Below, in pieces: positions 1 through 8,458 of a DNA stretch of 40,751 nucleotides. How positions within the stretch are numbered: the first letter of the stretch is position 1; the number at the start of each line of letters is the position of its first letter. The notes beneath the pieces are model-generated. The model was not told the origin of the DNA, did no database searches, and was given only the letters and a program-made list of their open reading frames with translations. A program made the translations under genes and the position numbers. Origin of the DNA: Pseudomonas viridiflava (GTDB lineage Bacteria > Pseudomonadota > Gammaproteobacteria > Pseudomonadales > Pseudomonadaceae); contig NZ_UUPU01000037.1 of assembly GCF_900591205.1 (NCBI RefSeq), forward strand, positions 1 to 40,751, in the 5' to 3' direction.

Positions 1-217
1 TGGGCAACCCGGCAGGACGCCGGGTTAGCCGCGCTGGGCCAAGGATGGCCCATCGCGGCGGCCCACGGATTCAAGCCTGCGTGAGGGCACACCGAGCCGC
101 AGGCGAGGTGCCGAGTGATGGGGCGAAGACCTTTTGGTTACTTTTGGGTCTTTCCAAAAGTGACCCGCTGTAAGAGCGGAACCAATCTCAGCCACCACCA
201 AAAAAACGGATAATCAC
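1..217 (+). repeat. Dispersed structured repeat, copy A (cut by window edge)
   Basis: Base 1 onward matches 19484 onward almost base for base through the nested hairpins (positions 6-26 and 28-59), the conserved block ending near 120, and the block around 134-190 that contains a small CCGCT/AGCGG hairpin. Position 1 falls inside the left arm of the outer stem, so the element continues beyond the window. It runs up to the 3' end of the tartrate dehydrogenase-like gene. No protein-coding gene is visible. The opposite-orientation copies are at 18960-19145 and 40436-40751. Confidence 0.85.
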
Positions 218-1303
218 TCAACCAGAAAGCCGCCCAACAATCGCAGCCCCCACCTCCTGAGTAGACCCCGTACCCCCCAAATCCGGCGTAACCACCCCCT
301 CGGCAATCACCTCCTCAATCGCCCGCAAAATCCCATCATGCGCCGCCCGATACCGCCCTTCCCCATTCCCCAAAAAGTCCAACATCAAAGCCCCCGACCA
401 AATCATCGCAATCGGATTCGCCACATTGCGCCCATAAATATCCGGCGCCGACCCATGCACCGGCTCAAACAACGAAGGAAACCGCCGCTCAGGATCCAGA
501 TTAGCGGATGGCGCAATCCCAATGGTCCCCGCACACGCCGGCCCCAGGTCAGACAAAATATCGCCAAACAGATTCGACGCCACCACCACATCAAACCGAT
601 CAGGTTGCAACACAAACCGCGCGCACAAGATGTCGATGTGCTGCTTGTCCCACGCCACCTCCGGATAATTGGCCGCCATCAGCGCTGTGCGCTCATCCCA
701 ATAAGGCATGCTGATGGAAATACCATTGGACTTGGTCGCCGCCGTCAAACGCTTGCGCGGGCGGGTCTGCGCCAGGTCAAAGGCGAACTTGAGGATACGG
801 TCGACACCCCGCCGGGTGAACACCGACTCCTGCAACACGAACTCATGCTCGGTGCCTTCGAACATCTTGCCGCCCACCGAAGAGTATTCGCCCTCGGTGT
901 TTTCGCGGATCACCACAAAGTCGATATCCCCCGGCTCGCGCCCGGCCAGCGGGCACGGCACGCCGGGGAACAGACGCACCGGGCGGATGTTCACGTACTG
1001 GTCGAAGTCGCGGCGGAACTTGAGCAGCGAGCCCCACAGGGAAATATGGTCCGGGACTTTGTCCGGCCAGCCCACGGCGCCAAAATAGATCGCGTCAAAG
1101 CCCTTGAGCTGCTCGAACCAGTCGCCGGGCATCATCTGCCCATGCTCCAGGTAGTAATCGCAGTGGGCCCAGTCGAGCACGTCGATGCTCAGGTTCAGGT
1201 CCCAGATCCTGGCGGCTTGTTCCAGTACCCGCAGCCCTTCGGGCAACACTTCCTTGCCGATGCCATCGCCGGCAATCGCGGCGATTCTGAATGCCTTGCT
1301 CAT
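218..1303 (-). CDS. ttuC: Tartrate/D-malate dehydrogenase family (beta-decarboxylating)
   Basis: 361 aa, the usual length for the NAD-dependent tartrate/D-malate dehydrogenase branch of the isocitrate/isopropylmalate dehydrogenase superfamily. These cytosolic enzymes oxidise a 2-hydroxy diacid and can decarboxylate it. Visible signatures are the N-terminal AGDGIGKEV nucleotide/substrate loop, the IRENTEGEYSS motif near residue 133, the metal-binding region VVASNLFGDILSDL near 240, and the EPVHGSAPDIYG cofactor loop near 280. Start ATG 1303 has a GAGG Shine-Dalgarno about nine bases upstream. It follows the GabD-like gene by 20 bp and is probably the last gene of that operon. Family is certain; whether the substrate is tartrate, D-malate or an intermediate of this cluster cannot be told from sequence. 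Confidence 0.88.
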   Translation of the reverse strand: MSKAFRIAAIAGDGIGKEVLPEGLRVLEQAARIWDLNLSIDVLDWAHCDYYLEHGQMMPGDWFEQLKGFDAIYFGAVGWPDKVPDHISLWGSLLKFRRDFDQYVNIRPVRLFPGVPCPLAGREPGDIDFVVIRENTEGEYSSVGGKMFEGTEHEFVLQESVFTRRGVDRILKFAFDLAQTRPRKRLTAATKSNGISISMPYWDERTALMAANYPEVAWDKQHIDILCARFVLQPDRFDVVVASNLFGDILSDLGPACAGTIGIAPSANLDPERRFPSLFEPVHGSAPDIYGRNVANPIAMIWSGALMLDFLGNGEGRYRAAHDGILRAIEEVIAEGVVTPDLGGTGSTQEVGAAIVGRLSG

Positions 1304-1323
1304 GGTGCATGCCTCGCAAAAAT

Positions 1324-2784
1324 TCAGTTCAACCCGCCGATATGGAAGGCTTTGACTTCAAGGTATTCGTCCAGGCCGTACTTGCTGCCTTCGCGCCCCA
1401 GGCCCGATTGCTTGATGCCGCCAAACGGCGCGACTTCCATCGAGATAATCCCGGTATTGAGCCCCACCATGCCGAACTCCAGGGCCTCGCCAAAGCGCCA
1501 CGAACGCTGCAAGTCCTGGGTGAAATAGTAGGCGCCCAGGCCATAAGGCGTGGCATTCGCCAAGGCCAATGCCTCGGCTTCGTCGGTAAAGCGCATCAGC
1601 GGTGCCACCGGGCCGAAGGTTTCTTCGTTGGCCAGCAGCATGTCGGCGTGGCAGTCGCCAAGCACCGTGGGTTGCACGAACTGGCTGTCGCCCGTGGGGG
1701 TTGCGCCGCACAGCAGCTTGGCACCCTGGCTCAGGGCATCGTCGATATGCCGCGCCACCTTGCTGACCGCTGCCGGGTTGATCAACGGGCCGATGCTCAC
1801 GCCCTCCTCCAGGCCATTGCCGACCTTGAGCTTGCCCACCTCCTCCACCAGGCGCGCTGCGAAACGCTCGTAGATACCGGCCTGCACCAGGATGCGGTTG
1901 GCGCAGACGCAGGTTTGCCCGGCGTTACGGAATTTGCTCAGCATCACTCCGGCCACGGCCTGCTCCAGGTCCGCGTCGTCGAACACGATAAACGGCGCGT
2001 TGCCGCCCAGCTCCAGGCTCAGGCGCTTGATGTGCTCGGCGCTCTGGCGCATCAACAGGCGGCCGACAGCGGTGGAGCCGGTGAAGGAAATCTTGCGCAC
2101 CACCGGGCTGCCGGTCAGTGCCTCGCCAATGCCGGCGGGCAAGCCGGTGATCACGTTGAACACCCCGGCCGGAATGCCGACGCGCTCGGCCAGCACCGCC
2201 AGGGCCAGGGCCGACAGCGGTGTAAGGTCCGACGGTTTGACAATGATCGGGCATCCGGCGGCCAGCGCCGGTGCGCATTTGCGCGTGATCATTGCGTTGG
2301 GGAAATTCCATGGGGTGATGGCGGCGCACACGCCCACGGGTTGCTTGAGGGTCAACAGGCGACGGTCGCCGCTGGGCGCCGGCATGGTTTCGCCATAGAC
2401 CCGGCGTGCCTCCTCAGCGAACCATTTGACGAAACCGGCACCGTAGCGCACTTCACCACGGGCTTCATTGAGCGGCTTACCCTGTTCCCAGGTCATGATC
2501 AGCGCCAAGTCGTCGAGGTTGTCGAGCATGGCCTGGAACCAGCGCTCCAGCAGCGCCGCACGCTCCGCCGCCGGGCGTGCGCGCCAGGCCGGCCAGGCGC
2601 GCTCGGCAGCGGCGATGGCGCGGTGGGTGTCCAGCGCGTCCATGGCCGGCACACGTGCCAGCAACTGGCCGGTGGCGGGGTCGTGGATGGCCAGGGTGGC
2701 GCCGCTGTCGGCAGCGATCCACTGGCCGTCGACGTAGGCGAATTCAGCCAGGAGGCTGGGGTCTTGCAAGCGAGTAGTGAGCAT
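1324..2784 (-). CDS. gabD: NAD(P)-dependent succinate-semialdehyde dehydrogenase family
   Basis: 486 aa aldehyde dehydrogenase of the GabD type. It oxidises an aldehyde, typically succinate semialdehyde, to the acid in the cytosol. Visible are the cofactor-binding PWNFPNAMITRK segment, the GSTAVGRLLM turn, the catalytic Glu in LELGGNAPF and the catalytic Cys in GQTCVCANR. The QTCVCANR context is characteristic of GabD. Start ATG 2784 has an AGGA ribosome site. It lies 117 bp after the ArgE-like gene and 20 bp before the TtuC-like gene. In this operon the aldehyde could be the product of the phospho-lyase encoded upstream, which is inference. Other semialdehydes (glutarate, aminoadipate) are possible substrates. 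Confidence 0.88.
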   Translation of the reverse strand: MLTTRLQDPSLLAEFAYVDGQWIAADSGATLAIHDPATGQLLARVPAMDALDTHRAIAAAERAWPAWRARPAAERAALLERWFQAMLDNLDDLALIMTWEQGKPLNEARGEVRYGAGFVKWFAEEARRVYGETMPAPSGDRRLLTLKQPVGVCAAITPWNFPNAMITRKCAPALAAGCPIIVKPSDLTPLSALALAVLAERVGIPAGVFNVITGLPAGIGEALTGSPVVRKISFTGSTAVGRLLMRQSAEHIKRLSLELGGNAPFIVFDDADLEQAVAGVMLSKFRNAGQTCVCANRILVQAGIYERFAARLVEEVGKLKVGNGLEEGVSIGPLINPAAVSKVARHIDDALSQGAKLLCGATPTGDSQFVQPTVLGDCHADMLLANEETFGPVAPLMRFTDEAEALALANATPYGLGAYYFTQDLQRSWRFGEALEFGMVGLNTGIISMEVAPFGGIKQSGLGREGSKYGLDEYLEVKAFHIGGLN

Positions 2785-2901
2785 GGTCGAGTCCTGATCC
2801 GAGACACGCTCCAGTCTAGGGAGACGCCACGGACGAGGATGCCGAAAGCGCGGTCAAAGCAGCGTGCCGTGCTGAAATTCACCCCAGGACGGCAGGCTCT
2901 G

Positions 2902-4059
2902 CTAGGCCGTCAGCGAACCGAGTAAACCTTGTAGAAAGCGCTCACCCGCGTCCATCTGGCTGATCTCGATAAACTCGTCGGGCTTGTGCGCCTGCTCGAT
3001 GGAACCCGGCCCGCAGACCACCACCGGCACGTCCAGACGCTGCTTGAACAGGCCGCCTTCGGTGCCGAACGAGACCTTGGAGGTGCCGGTGCCCGGTGCG
3101 GCGAATTGCTTGAGAAAGCGCACCGCTTCAACACTGGGGTGGGTGTCGAGGCCGGGGTAGACGTTGATGGTTTCAATCTCGATCGCCGCCACGCTGGACA
3201 GCTTCTGCGCCTCGCGCACGATCACTTCGGCGCGCTCACGCATCTGCTCCAGGAACTGGTCCAGATCGTCGGCCGGCAGGTTGCGCACCTCAAAATCCAG
3301 GCTGCATAGGTTGGGCACGATATTCAGCGCCTTGCCACCGACAATCTGCCCCACATGCACCGTGCTGTAGGGCACGTCGTAGTCGTGGTCCTGGGCGCCG
3401 TTTTGCTGCAACTGCAGCTGGCTCTCGCGCAGCGCGGCGATAAAGTCGCAAGCCACGTGGATCGCGTTGACAGAGCGCGGCGCCAGCGACGAATGCGCTT
3501 CCTGGCCACGACAATAGGTGCGGTACGAACCCTTGCCCTTGTGACCGAGCACAAATTGCATATTGGTCGGTTCGCCGATCACACACAGAAACGGCCGCAT
3601 CGGCGCCAGGTGCAGCACGTCCAGCAAGCGCCGCACGCCGACACAGCCGATTTCTTCGTCATGGGACAGGGCCAGTTGCAGCGGGCGGCTCAAGGTGTGG
3701 TCGGCGGCATCCAGCATCGCGTCGATGGCCAGGGCGATAAAGCCCTTCATGTCGCAACTGCCGCGCCCATAAATTCGCCCATCCTGCACGGTGGCGGCGA
3801 AGGCGGGAAAGGTCCACGCCTGCCCCGTCGCCGGCACCACGTCGGTGTGCCCGGACAGCAACACGCCGGGCTGATCCTTGGGGCCGGTGCTGGCGAACAG
3901 GTTGGCTTTCTTGCCGCTCTCGTCCTTGACGATCAGCGACTCAATGCCCTTGGTCAGCAGCAGGTCGCGCACGTAGTCGATCAGGGCCATGTTCGACTCG
4001 GAGGACACCGTATCGAAAGCCATCAGCTGTTTGAGAATATCCAGTACGCGCGGTTTCAT
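2902..4059 (-). CDS. argE: N-acetylornithine deacetylase-like M20 metallohydrolase
   Basis: 385 aa from ATG 4059, chosen because a GGAG ribosome site lies nine bases upstream; two upstream in-frame starts lack one. M20 peptidase/ArgE family: a two-metal cytosolic hydrolase removing an N-acyl group from an amino acid. Zinc-ligand motifs are visible: SGHTDVVP near 80, RGSCDMKG near 112, HDEEIGCVG near 146 and a GEPTNM stretch near 168, with the C-terminal FGTEGGLF loop. It lies in a catabolic operon rather than an arginine locus, and GNAT acetyltransferases are encoded elsewhere in the window, so it may deacetylate an N-acetylated catabolic intermediate (inference). The name argE reflects homology, not a proven role in arginine synthesis. 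Confidence 0.85.
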   Translation of the reverse strand: MKPRVLDILKQLMAFDTVSSESNMALIDYVRDLLLTKGIESLIVKDESGKKANLFASTGPKDQPGVLLSGHTDVVPATGQAWTFPAFAATVQDGRIYGRGSCDMKGFIALAIDAMLDAADHTLSRPLQLALSHDEEIGCVGVRRLLDVLHLAPMRPFLCVIGEPTNMQFVLGHKGKGSYRTYCRGQEAHSSLAPRSVNAIHVACDFIAALRESQLQLQQNGAQDHDYDVPYSTVHVGQIVGGKALNIVPNLCSLDFEVRNLPADDLDQFLEQMRERAEVIVREAQKLSSVAAIEIETINVYPGLDTHPSVEAVRFLKQFAAPGTGTSKVSFGTEGGLFKQRLDVPVVVCGPGSIEQAHKPDEFIEISQMDAGERFLQGLLGSLTA

Positions 4060-4148
4060 GAAACGTAACTCCATTGCACGGCGCAAGGCGTGAACCCGGT
4101 CAGCCTCAACCCAGTTCAGCGCCTTTTGCCTCGAAGAATGTCTTGAGA

Positions 4149-4817
4149 CTATAGACCGACCAGCCCGGGCAACCCACCGATATCCGGAATCTGGTGATAA
4201 CCAAAGGAGGCATGTGCCGGTTGCTCATGACCCCGGGCAACAAAAGCCTTGTGCTTGATCTTCATGTCGTGGGCCGACATCAAGTCATAACGGAAGCTTG
4301 AAGACACATGCAGCACATCCTCCGGCCCGCAGTTGAGACTGTCGAGCATGAACTCGAACGCAGCCAGGCGCGGCTTGTAGGCTTGCGCCTGCTGGGCGGT
4401 GAAGACTTTGTGAAACGGTGCACCGAGCTTGTCGACATTGGACATGATTTGCTCGTCCATGGCGTTGGAGAAAATCACCAGTGGAATCTTGTCGGCGATT
4501 TTTGCCAGCCCCGCCGGCACATCCGGGTGCGGGCCCCACGTCGGCACGGCGTCATAATACAGCTGCCCTTCTTCGCGGTATTCGATCCCCCAGCGCTGGC
4601 AAGTACGCGCCAGGGCGGTCTTGAGGATCTCGTCATACGGCCGCCAATCGCCCATCACCTGATCCAGGCGATAAGCGGCGTAGTCCTTGACGAACTGATC
4701 CATGCGCTCAACCGGAACGCGGTCGGCAAATAGCTCGCGTGTCATGGCGGCCGTCTTGAAGTTGGTCAAGGTGCCATAGCAGTCGAAAGTAATGTATTTG
4801 GGGCGAAGAAAGCTCAT
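4149..4817 (-). CDS. HAD-superfamily hydrolase, haloacid dehalogenase type II-like (copy 1)
   Basis: 222 aa. The HAD nucleophile Asp12 is in FDCYGTLTN, motif II is the Ser of IFSNA near 117, the motif III Lys is in YKPRLAAFE near 150, and the acidic tail is VSSSFRYDL near 174. Classical L-2-haloacid dehalogenases have an Asn in the SSN triad after VSS; here it is Ser, so true dehalogenase activity is doubtful and a phosphatase or other hydrolase is possible. It is about 86% identical (30 differences counted by eye) to the protein at 18022-18690. A 194-bp gap separates it from the phospho-lyase gene; that gap carries a motif also found upstream of copy 2, so it may have its own promoter. Confidence 0.8.
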   Translation of the reverse strand: MSFLRPKYITFDCYGTLTNFKTAAMTRELFADRVPVERMDQFVKDYAAYRLDQVMGDWRPYDEILKTALARTCQRWGIEYREEGQLYYDAVPTWGPHPDVPAGLAKIADKIPLVIFSNAMDEQIMSNVDKLGAPFHKVFTAQQAQAYKPRLAAFEFMLDSLNCGPEDVLHVSSSFRYDLMSAHDMKIKHKAFVARGHEQPAHASFGYHQIPDIGGLPGLVGL

Positions 4818-4922
4818 GAATGCGGTCCTTAATGAGGGTTGAGGTCATAGCGGGGCAGGCAGTTTTTCGACGCCTGGGGCATCGGGCTTCATGGAGTTAT
4901 GATGCCACCATGAGGCCATGCA

Positions 4923-4966
4923 TAAACGGTTAAAAGCATGCGCTGCCTGGTACAAACTACCGTTTA
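4923..4966 (-). promoter_or_regulatory. Conserved upstream region of HAD copy 1 with inverted repeat
   Basis: TAAACGGT (4923-4930) and ACCGTTTA (4959-4966) form a perfect 8-bp inverted repeat with a 28-bp spacer. Positions 4951-4965 (TACAAACTACCGTTT) match 18823-18837 upstream of the HAD paralogue at 14 of 15 bases, and both lie about 133 bp from the start codon. Conservation of position and sequence in otherwise diverged spacers suggests a shared promoter or regulator site. The regulator is unknown. Confidence 0.45.
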
Positions 4967-5011
4967 CCCGGCCTGCCCCGGCAGACTTTGCCAACGCGGC
5001 AGGCCGGGGGC

Positions 5012-6367
5012 TCACAACGCGGCAAACGCGTTTTCCAGGGCGTCCAGCAGCCGGCCGGCTTCCCTTTCTGTCCATATCAGTGGCGGGCGAATTTTCAGGA
5101 TGCTCGCGTCAGGTCCGGTGGCGGAAATGAGTACCCGTTGTTCGCGCAGATGGTTGACCAGGCGCAAAGCGGTTTTCATGTCAGGTGTTTTCGAGCCCCG
5201 GTCTTTGACCAGTTCGACGCCGAAGTACAAACCCGTGCCACGGACATCGCCGATCTGCTCATACCGCAGGGCCAGGTCGTTGAGACCAGCCATGATCAGA
5301 CCTCCTACGCGGTTGGCGTTGGCCATGAGTTGCTCGTCTCGAATGATGTCGAGCGTTGCCTGGGCAGCAGCAATGGCGACGCTGTTGCCGCCGAAGGTGT
5401 TGAAATAGCGCATGTCGCGGCCAAAACTCGCAACGATTTCGGGGCGCACCATCAGGCCCGCCACGGGGTAGCCGTTGCCCATGGGTTTGCCCATGGTGAT
5501 GATGTCCGCAACGATACCGTGACGCTGGTGACCCCAGAAATGCGTGCCGCTGCGACCAAAACCGGACTGAACCTCATCGGCAATGAACAAACCACCGGCT
5601 TTGCGCACTACCTCGGCAATAGGCCCAAACACGTCGACCGGGTCACAGAACACGCCATCGGAGGAAAACAGGCAGTCGGCAATAAATGCTGCAACGCCAC
5701 CGCCATGGCGCTGAATGTCCTGAATTTGCGCGCTGACCTGATCTGCCATATAACGCCCCAGCGCTTCACGCGGGATACGGTAGGAGTCCGGCGCGGGCAC
5801 CCGCCGAACGAATGGATCAAGTTTGGCGTTCGCCCCCAGCGAGGGTGAAAACGCCGCCACGGTTGCAGAGTTTCCGTGATAGGCCTCGGCAGTAACGATG
5901 ACACCCGTGTTGCCGGTGTGGTGGCGTGCAATACGGATAGCCAGGTCGTTAGCCTCCGAACCACTGCAAGTGAACATCAATTGCCCGTCAACGCCCATCT
6001 CGCCGTCGGCGGTCGCACGCAGTTGTTCGGCATAATCAAGAATTCCGTCCTGCATGTACCGGGTGTGGCTGCACAGGGTGCTCAACTGCTCAGTGATCGC
6101 AGCGACGACACGAGGGTGGCAGTGCCCCACCGACACGACATTGTTGTAGGCATCCAGATACTCGTTGCCGTCCTTGTCGTACAGGTAGGCACCTTTCGCG
6201 CGGGCCACGCCCACGGGCTCGTTATAGAACAAACGATAAGCAGGGCCCAACAGGTTGATACGGCGCTCAATGTGCTCACGCGTCGTGGCGTCCAGACGCG
6301 CGGTGTTGGCCGGATTGAACCCGTTAGGCATATCACCCCGGGTCGCCTCGATTTTTGAGTTGTTCAT
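5012..6367 (-). CDS. Class-III PLP enzyme resembling phospho-lyases (AGXT2L type)
   Basis: 451 aa from ATG 6367; an upstream in-frame start would add six residues. Fold-type I class-III aminotransferase family. Visible are YLDAYNNVVSVGHCHPRVV near 80, the CSGSEAND PLP-phosphate loop near 133, the ADEVQSGFGRSGTHFWGHQ block and the cofactor lysine in TMGKPMGNGYPV near 300. The NNV..VGHCHP, THFW..Q and GKPMGNG blocks match the subgroup containing ethanolamine-phosphate and 5-phosphohydroxylysine phospho-lyases better than GABA aminotransferases. These eliminate phosphate and ammonia from a phosphorylated amino alcohol to give an aldehyde. The gene starts 25 bp after a hydroxylysine-kinase-like gene, which supports this role. 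An ordinary omega-transaminase is the alternative. Confidence 0.82.
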   Translation of the reverse strand: MNNSKIEATRGDMPNGFNPANTARLDATTREHIERRINLLGPAYRLFYNEPVGVARAKGAYLYDKDGNEYLDAYNNVVSVGHCHPRVVAAITEQLSTLCSHTRYMQDGILDYAEQLRATADGEMGVDGQLMFTCSGSEANDLAIRIARHHTGNTGVIVTAEAYHGNSATVAAFSPSLGANAKLDPFVRRVPAPDSYRIPREALGRYMADQVSAQIQDIQRHGGGVAAFIADCLFSSDGVFCDPVDVFGPIAEVVRKAGGLFIADEVQSGFGRSGTHFWGHQRHGIVADIITMGKPMGNGYPVAGLMVRPEIVASFGRDMRYFNTFGGNSVAIAAAQATLDIIRDEQLMANANRVGGLIMAGLNDLALRYEQIGDVRGTGLYFGVELVKDRGSKTPDMKTALRLVNHLREQRVLISATGPDASILKIRPPLIWTEREAGRLLDALENAFAAL

Positions 6368-6392
6368 TTGAATCCCCATTAACAAGCAAGCA

Positions 6393-7478
6393 TTAATCGG
6401 CGAAGGACATCAGCAGTGCTGACATTTGCGAGGGTGATCGGTTAAGCATCCAGTCAAGCTGGCTCCAGCCGGGCGCGGCATTCCTCAAGATGTACGCGCT
6501 GTTTTGCGGGAACATTTGCGATCGCCAAGTGGTTATCAAGGCCCGGGCGGCCAAGCGCGCCATGACGAGGTGCGGGATAAGGGAGAGGTCTTCAGGTGTG
6601 AGGTCGGCAACGCGCAGATACCCCCTCAGGAGATCTTTTGCCGAGGCAAAAATATCCACGTCGCCACTGGCTTCACCCCTGCCCAATTGGTTCATCATTG
6701 CGGTGGCTACATCAATCGCAATAGCCGTCTTGACCGTATCGCCGAAATCGATGATGCCGCTGACAAACTGCGGGCTGTGGGCATCAACGACGATATTCGA
6801 AGTGTTGAAGTCATTGTGCAGCACCTGCTTGCGGCAACCGGCGATCAAACCCTCGACCTGAGAAAATCGTTCGAGGGCCGCTTCCAACTGCTGGCGGCGC
6901 TGCGGCTCGGCGACAAAACCCAACAATGGCTCAAGTGTCCCCAGGTTTTGAACATCCCAGCACACCTTGCGTGACTCTGCCGGATGGGAAAAGTCGGCGG
7001 TAGCCAGCCTGAGGCGGGCAAGCAATTGGCCGATATGCTCGCGCCCTTGGGCTTTTACCGCGGTTTTATCCAGCGGCGTGCCGCAGAGGAAGCTCATGAG
7101 CCGTACTTGCCTTGAATCGCCATCGCGCGTTGCGATTCGCGTCAGGTATTCACCGTCCAGGGATGGATACACCCTGGGGATCGGAAGCTGCGGCGCCTTG
7201 CGTTCAATATGGCGCATCACCTCAACCTGCAGCGAAAGCTCCAGTGGGACTTCCTGAGGGTTGGCGATTTTAAGCACGTAGGACCTGCCGTCTGGACAGT
7301 CGCACCGAAACGTATCGTCCTTTTCGGTCGCGAACCGGGTCAAATCCGCATTCACCCCAAACTGCTCGCGCAGGACCTGCGCACCTTCTTCCTGGGAAAC
7401 CGAGGTGAACGGTGCCGCCAAATCTCCTTGCAGTGCAGCAAGGTCCTCACTGAACGGATCTTTGCGAATCACTCGCAT
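6393..7478 (-). CDS. APH-fold kinase, hydroxylysine-kinase-like
   Basis: 361 aa from ATG 7478, chosen because GGGAG lies seven bases upstream; a TTG start at 7502 would add eight residues without a clear ribosome site. Aminoglycoside-phosphotransferase/choline-kinase fold. The N-lobe lysine is in SYVLKIANP near 80, the catalytic loop is VLHNDFNTSNIVV near 225, and the metal-binding DFG is in GIIDFGDTVKTAIAIDVA near 252. The GIIDFGD block followed by a small-residue helix is typical of hydroxylysine/ethanolamine-type kinases. It would phosphorylate a small amino alcohol, feeding the adjacent phospho-lyase. It is the first gene of the left operon, divergent from the GntR regulator. In other organisms related kinase and lyase domains can be fused; here they are separate genes. 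Confidence 0.8.
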   Translation of the reverse strand: MRVIRKDPFSEDLAALQGDLAAPFTSVSQEEGAQVLREQFGVNADLTRFATEKDDTFRCDCPDGRSYVLKIANPQEVPLELSLQVEVMRHIERKAPQLPIPRVYPSLDGEYLTRIATRDGDSRQVRLMSFLCGTPLDKTAVKAQGREHIGQLLARLRLATADFSHPAESRKVCWDVQNLGTLEPLLGFVAEPQRRQQLEAALERFSQVEGLIAGCRKQVLHNDFNTSNIVVDAHSPQFVSGIIDFGDTVKTAIAIDVATAMMNQLGRGEASGDVDIFASAKDLLRGYLRVADLTPEDLSLIPHLVMARLAARALITTWRSQMFPQNSAYILRNAAPGWSQLDWMLNRSPSQMSALLMSFAD

Positions 7479-7546
7479 CGTAGCACTCCCAGCCTCTGAC
7501 AAGCCGTGCGACGCACGTCTTTGATGCCCAAATATTGTGCTACAAT

Positions 7547-7560
7547 TTTTAATATTAAAA
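7547..7560. other. AT-rich palindrome in the divergent intergenic region
   Basis: The 299-bp spacer between the kinase and GntR starts is strikingly AT-rich at about 7525-7690, compared with the GC-rich genes around it. It contains TTTTAATATTAAAA, a perfect 14-bp palindrome, 69-82 bases upstream of the kinase ATG. It could be promoter DNA, a bendable UP-like region or a second protein site. No gene is visible in the spacer. Confidence 0.4.
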
Positions 7561-7667
7561 GGAAAATTCGTAAAATAATTTATGATAAAGACTTTAAAAT
7601 CTCTTAAAACAGATCTATTTAATTGATTTATAAGTAAAAAAAATATCTATGAAATTTTTCGCCCAAT

Positions 7668-7690
7668 AATATGTTGTTGAACAACTTATT
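7668..7690. promoter_or_regulatory. Probable GntR/FCD operator
   Basis: Inverted repeat GTTGTT-G-AACAAC (7673-7685), extendable to 23 bp (7668-7690) with one mismatched pair. Its core TTGTTGAACAA (7674-7684) fits the TNGTNNNACNA pattern known for GntR-family FadR-type operators. It lies about 90 bp before the GntR-family start and 190 bp before the kinase start, so it could serve autoregulation, control of the divergent operon, or both. Confidence 0.6.
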
Positions 7691-7777
7691 GATGCGTTGG
7701 GTTCATTGCTGGTACACCGCCGCCGAAGCGTATTAGAATCACCCCTCTGCCGAGCCCCTACCCTGGTCCTGTATAAA

Positions 7778-8458
7778 ATGATTTTTCCCAGCGCGAACAT
7801 TGACACGCACTCAGCCAAGCTTTCAGCGGTCGAGGTGCTGGCCGCCAAGCTCAAAAGCCGAATCCTGAACGGCGACTTTGAGCCCGGTGAGTTCCTGCGG
7901 GACGTGAAAATGGCGGATGAGTACGAGGTGGCACGCAACACGTTCCGCAGTGCAGCTCAGTTGCTGGTTGCATTCGGCTTATTGCTGAAGGTGCCCAATC
8001 GCGGGTTTTGCATACCCGAATTCGGGCCGAACGACATCGTGGATATCGCCAGGTTAAGAGGGGTTCTGGAAACCGAGGCGGTGCGCATGATCATTCTCAA
8101 TGGCGTCATCCCACCTGACGCACTGAGCGCCGTGGAAAGACTGCGTCAAGCACCCGCCGATGCGCCGCGCTCAGAAATCGTCACAGCCGATGGCGACTTT
8201 CACCGAGCAATCATCCGCGCCAGTGGCAGCCCGCGACTGCAGCGAAGCTATGCCATGCTCGAAAGCGAGATTGAACTGCTGCTGGTGCTGCAACAGCCCT
8301 GCTATGAAGACCCCAAGGAGATCGTCTCCGATCACGAGCGCTTGATAGAGTGCCTGCGCAGCAGGGATTTCGAGACGGCGCGCGACGCGTTTGTCGAGCA
8401 TTGGGAAGACCTGAGTACAAAGCTGTTGCGAGCGCAGTTCGAGCAGCGCCAAGCCTGA
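7778..8458 (+). CDS. GntR-family transcriptional regulator with FCD domain
   Basis: 226 aa from ATG 7778. The N-terminal winged helix-turn-helix (about residues 15-80) includes LAAKLKSRILNGDFEPGEFLRD and ARNTFRSAAQLLVAFGLL. The C-terminal FCD ligand domain shows likely metal/effector residues in ADGDFHRAI, SDHERLI and VEHWED. Start choice is uncertain: 7778 has no clear ribosome site and TATAAA abuts it, while the upstream TTG at 7697 would sit next to the operator and add 27 atypical residues. It is divergent from the kinase/phospho-lyase operon and convergent with the oxidase operon, so it most likely regulates the former. FCD regulators usually bind small carboxylates or amino acids. Confidence 0.85.
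   Translation: MIFPSANIDTHSAKLSAVEVLAAKLKSRILNGDFEPGEFLRDVKMADEYEVARNTFRSAAQLLVAFGLLLKVPNRGFCIPEFGPNDIVDIARLRGVLETEAVRMIILNGVIPPDALSAVERLRQAPADAPRSEIVTADGDFHRAIIRASGSPRLQRSYAMLESEIELLLVLQQPCYEDPKEIVSDHERLIECLRSRDFETARDAFVEHWEDLSTKLLRAQFEQRQA

Noticed and set aside
1291..2925. Plus-strand open frame of about 544 codons
   Set aside because: Exactly antisense to the GabD-like gene, which has intact catalytic motifs; no domain is visible in the plus-strand translation.
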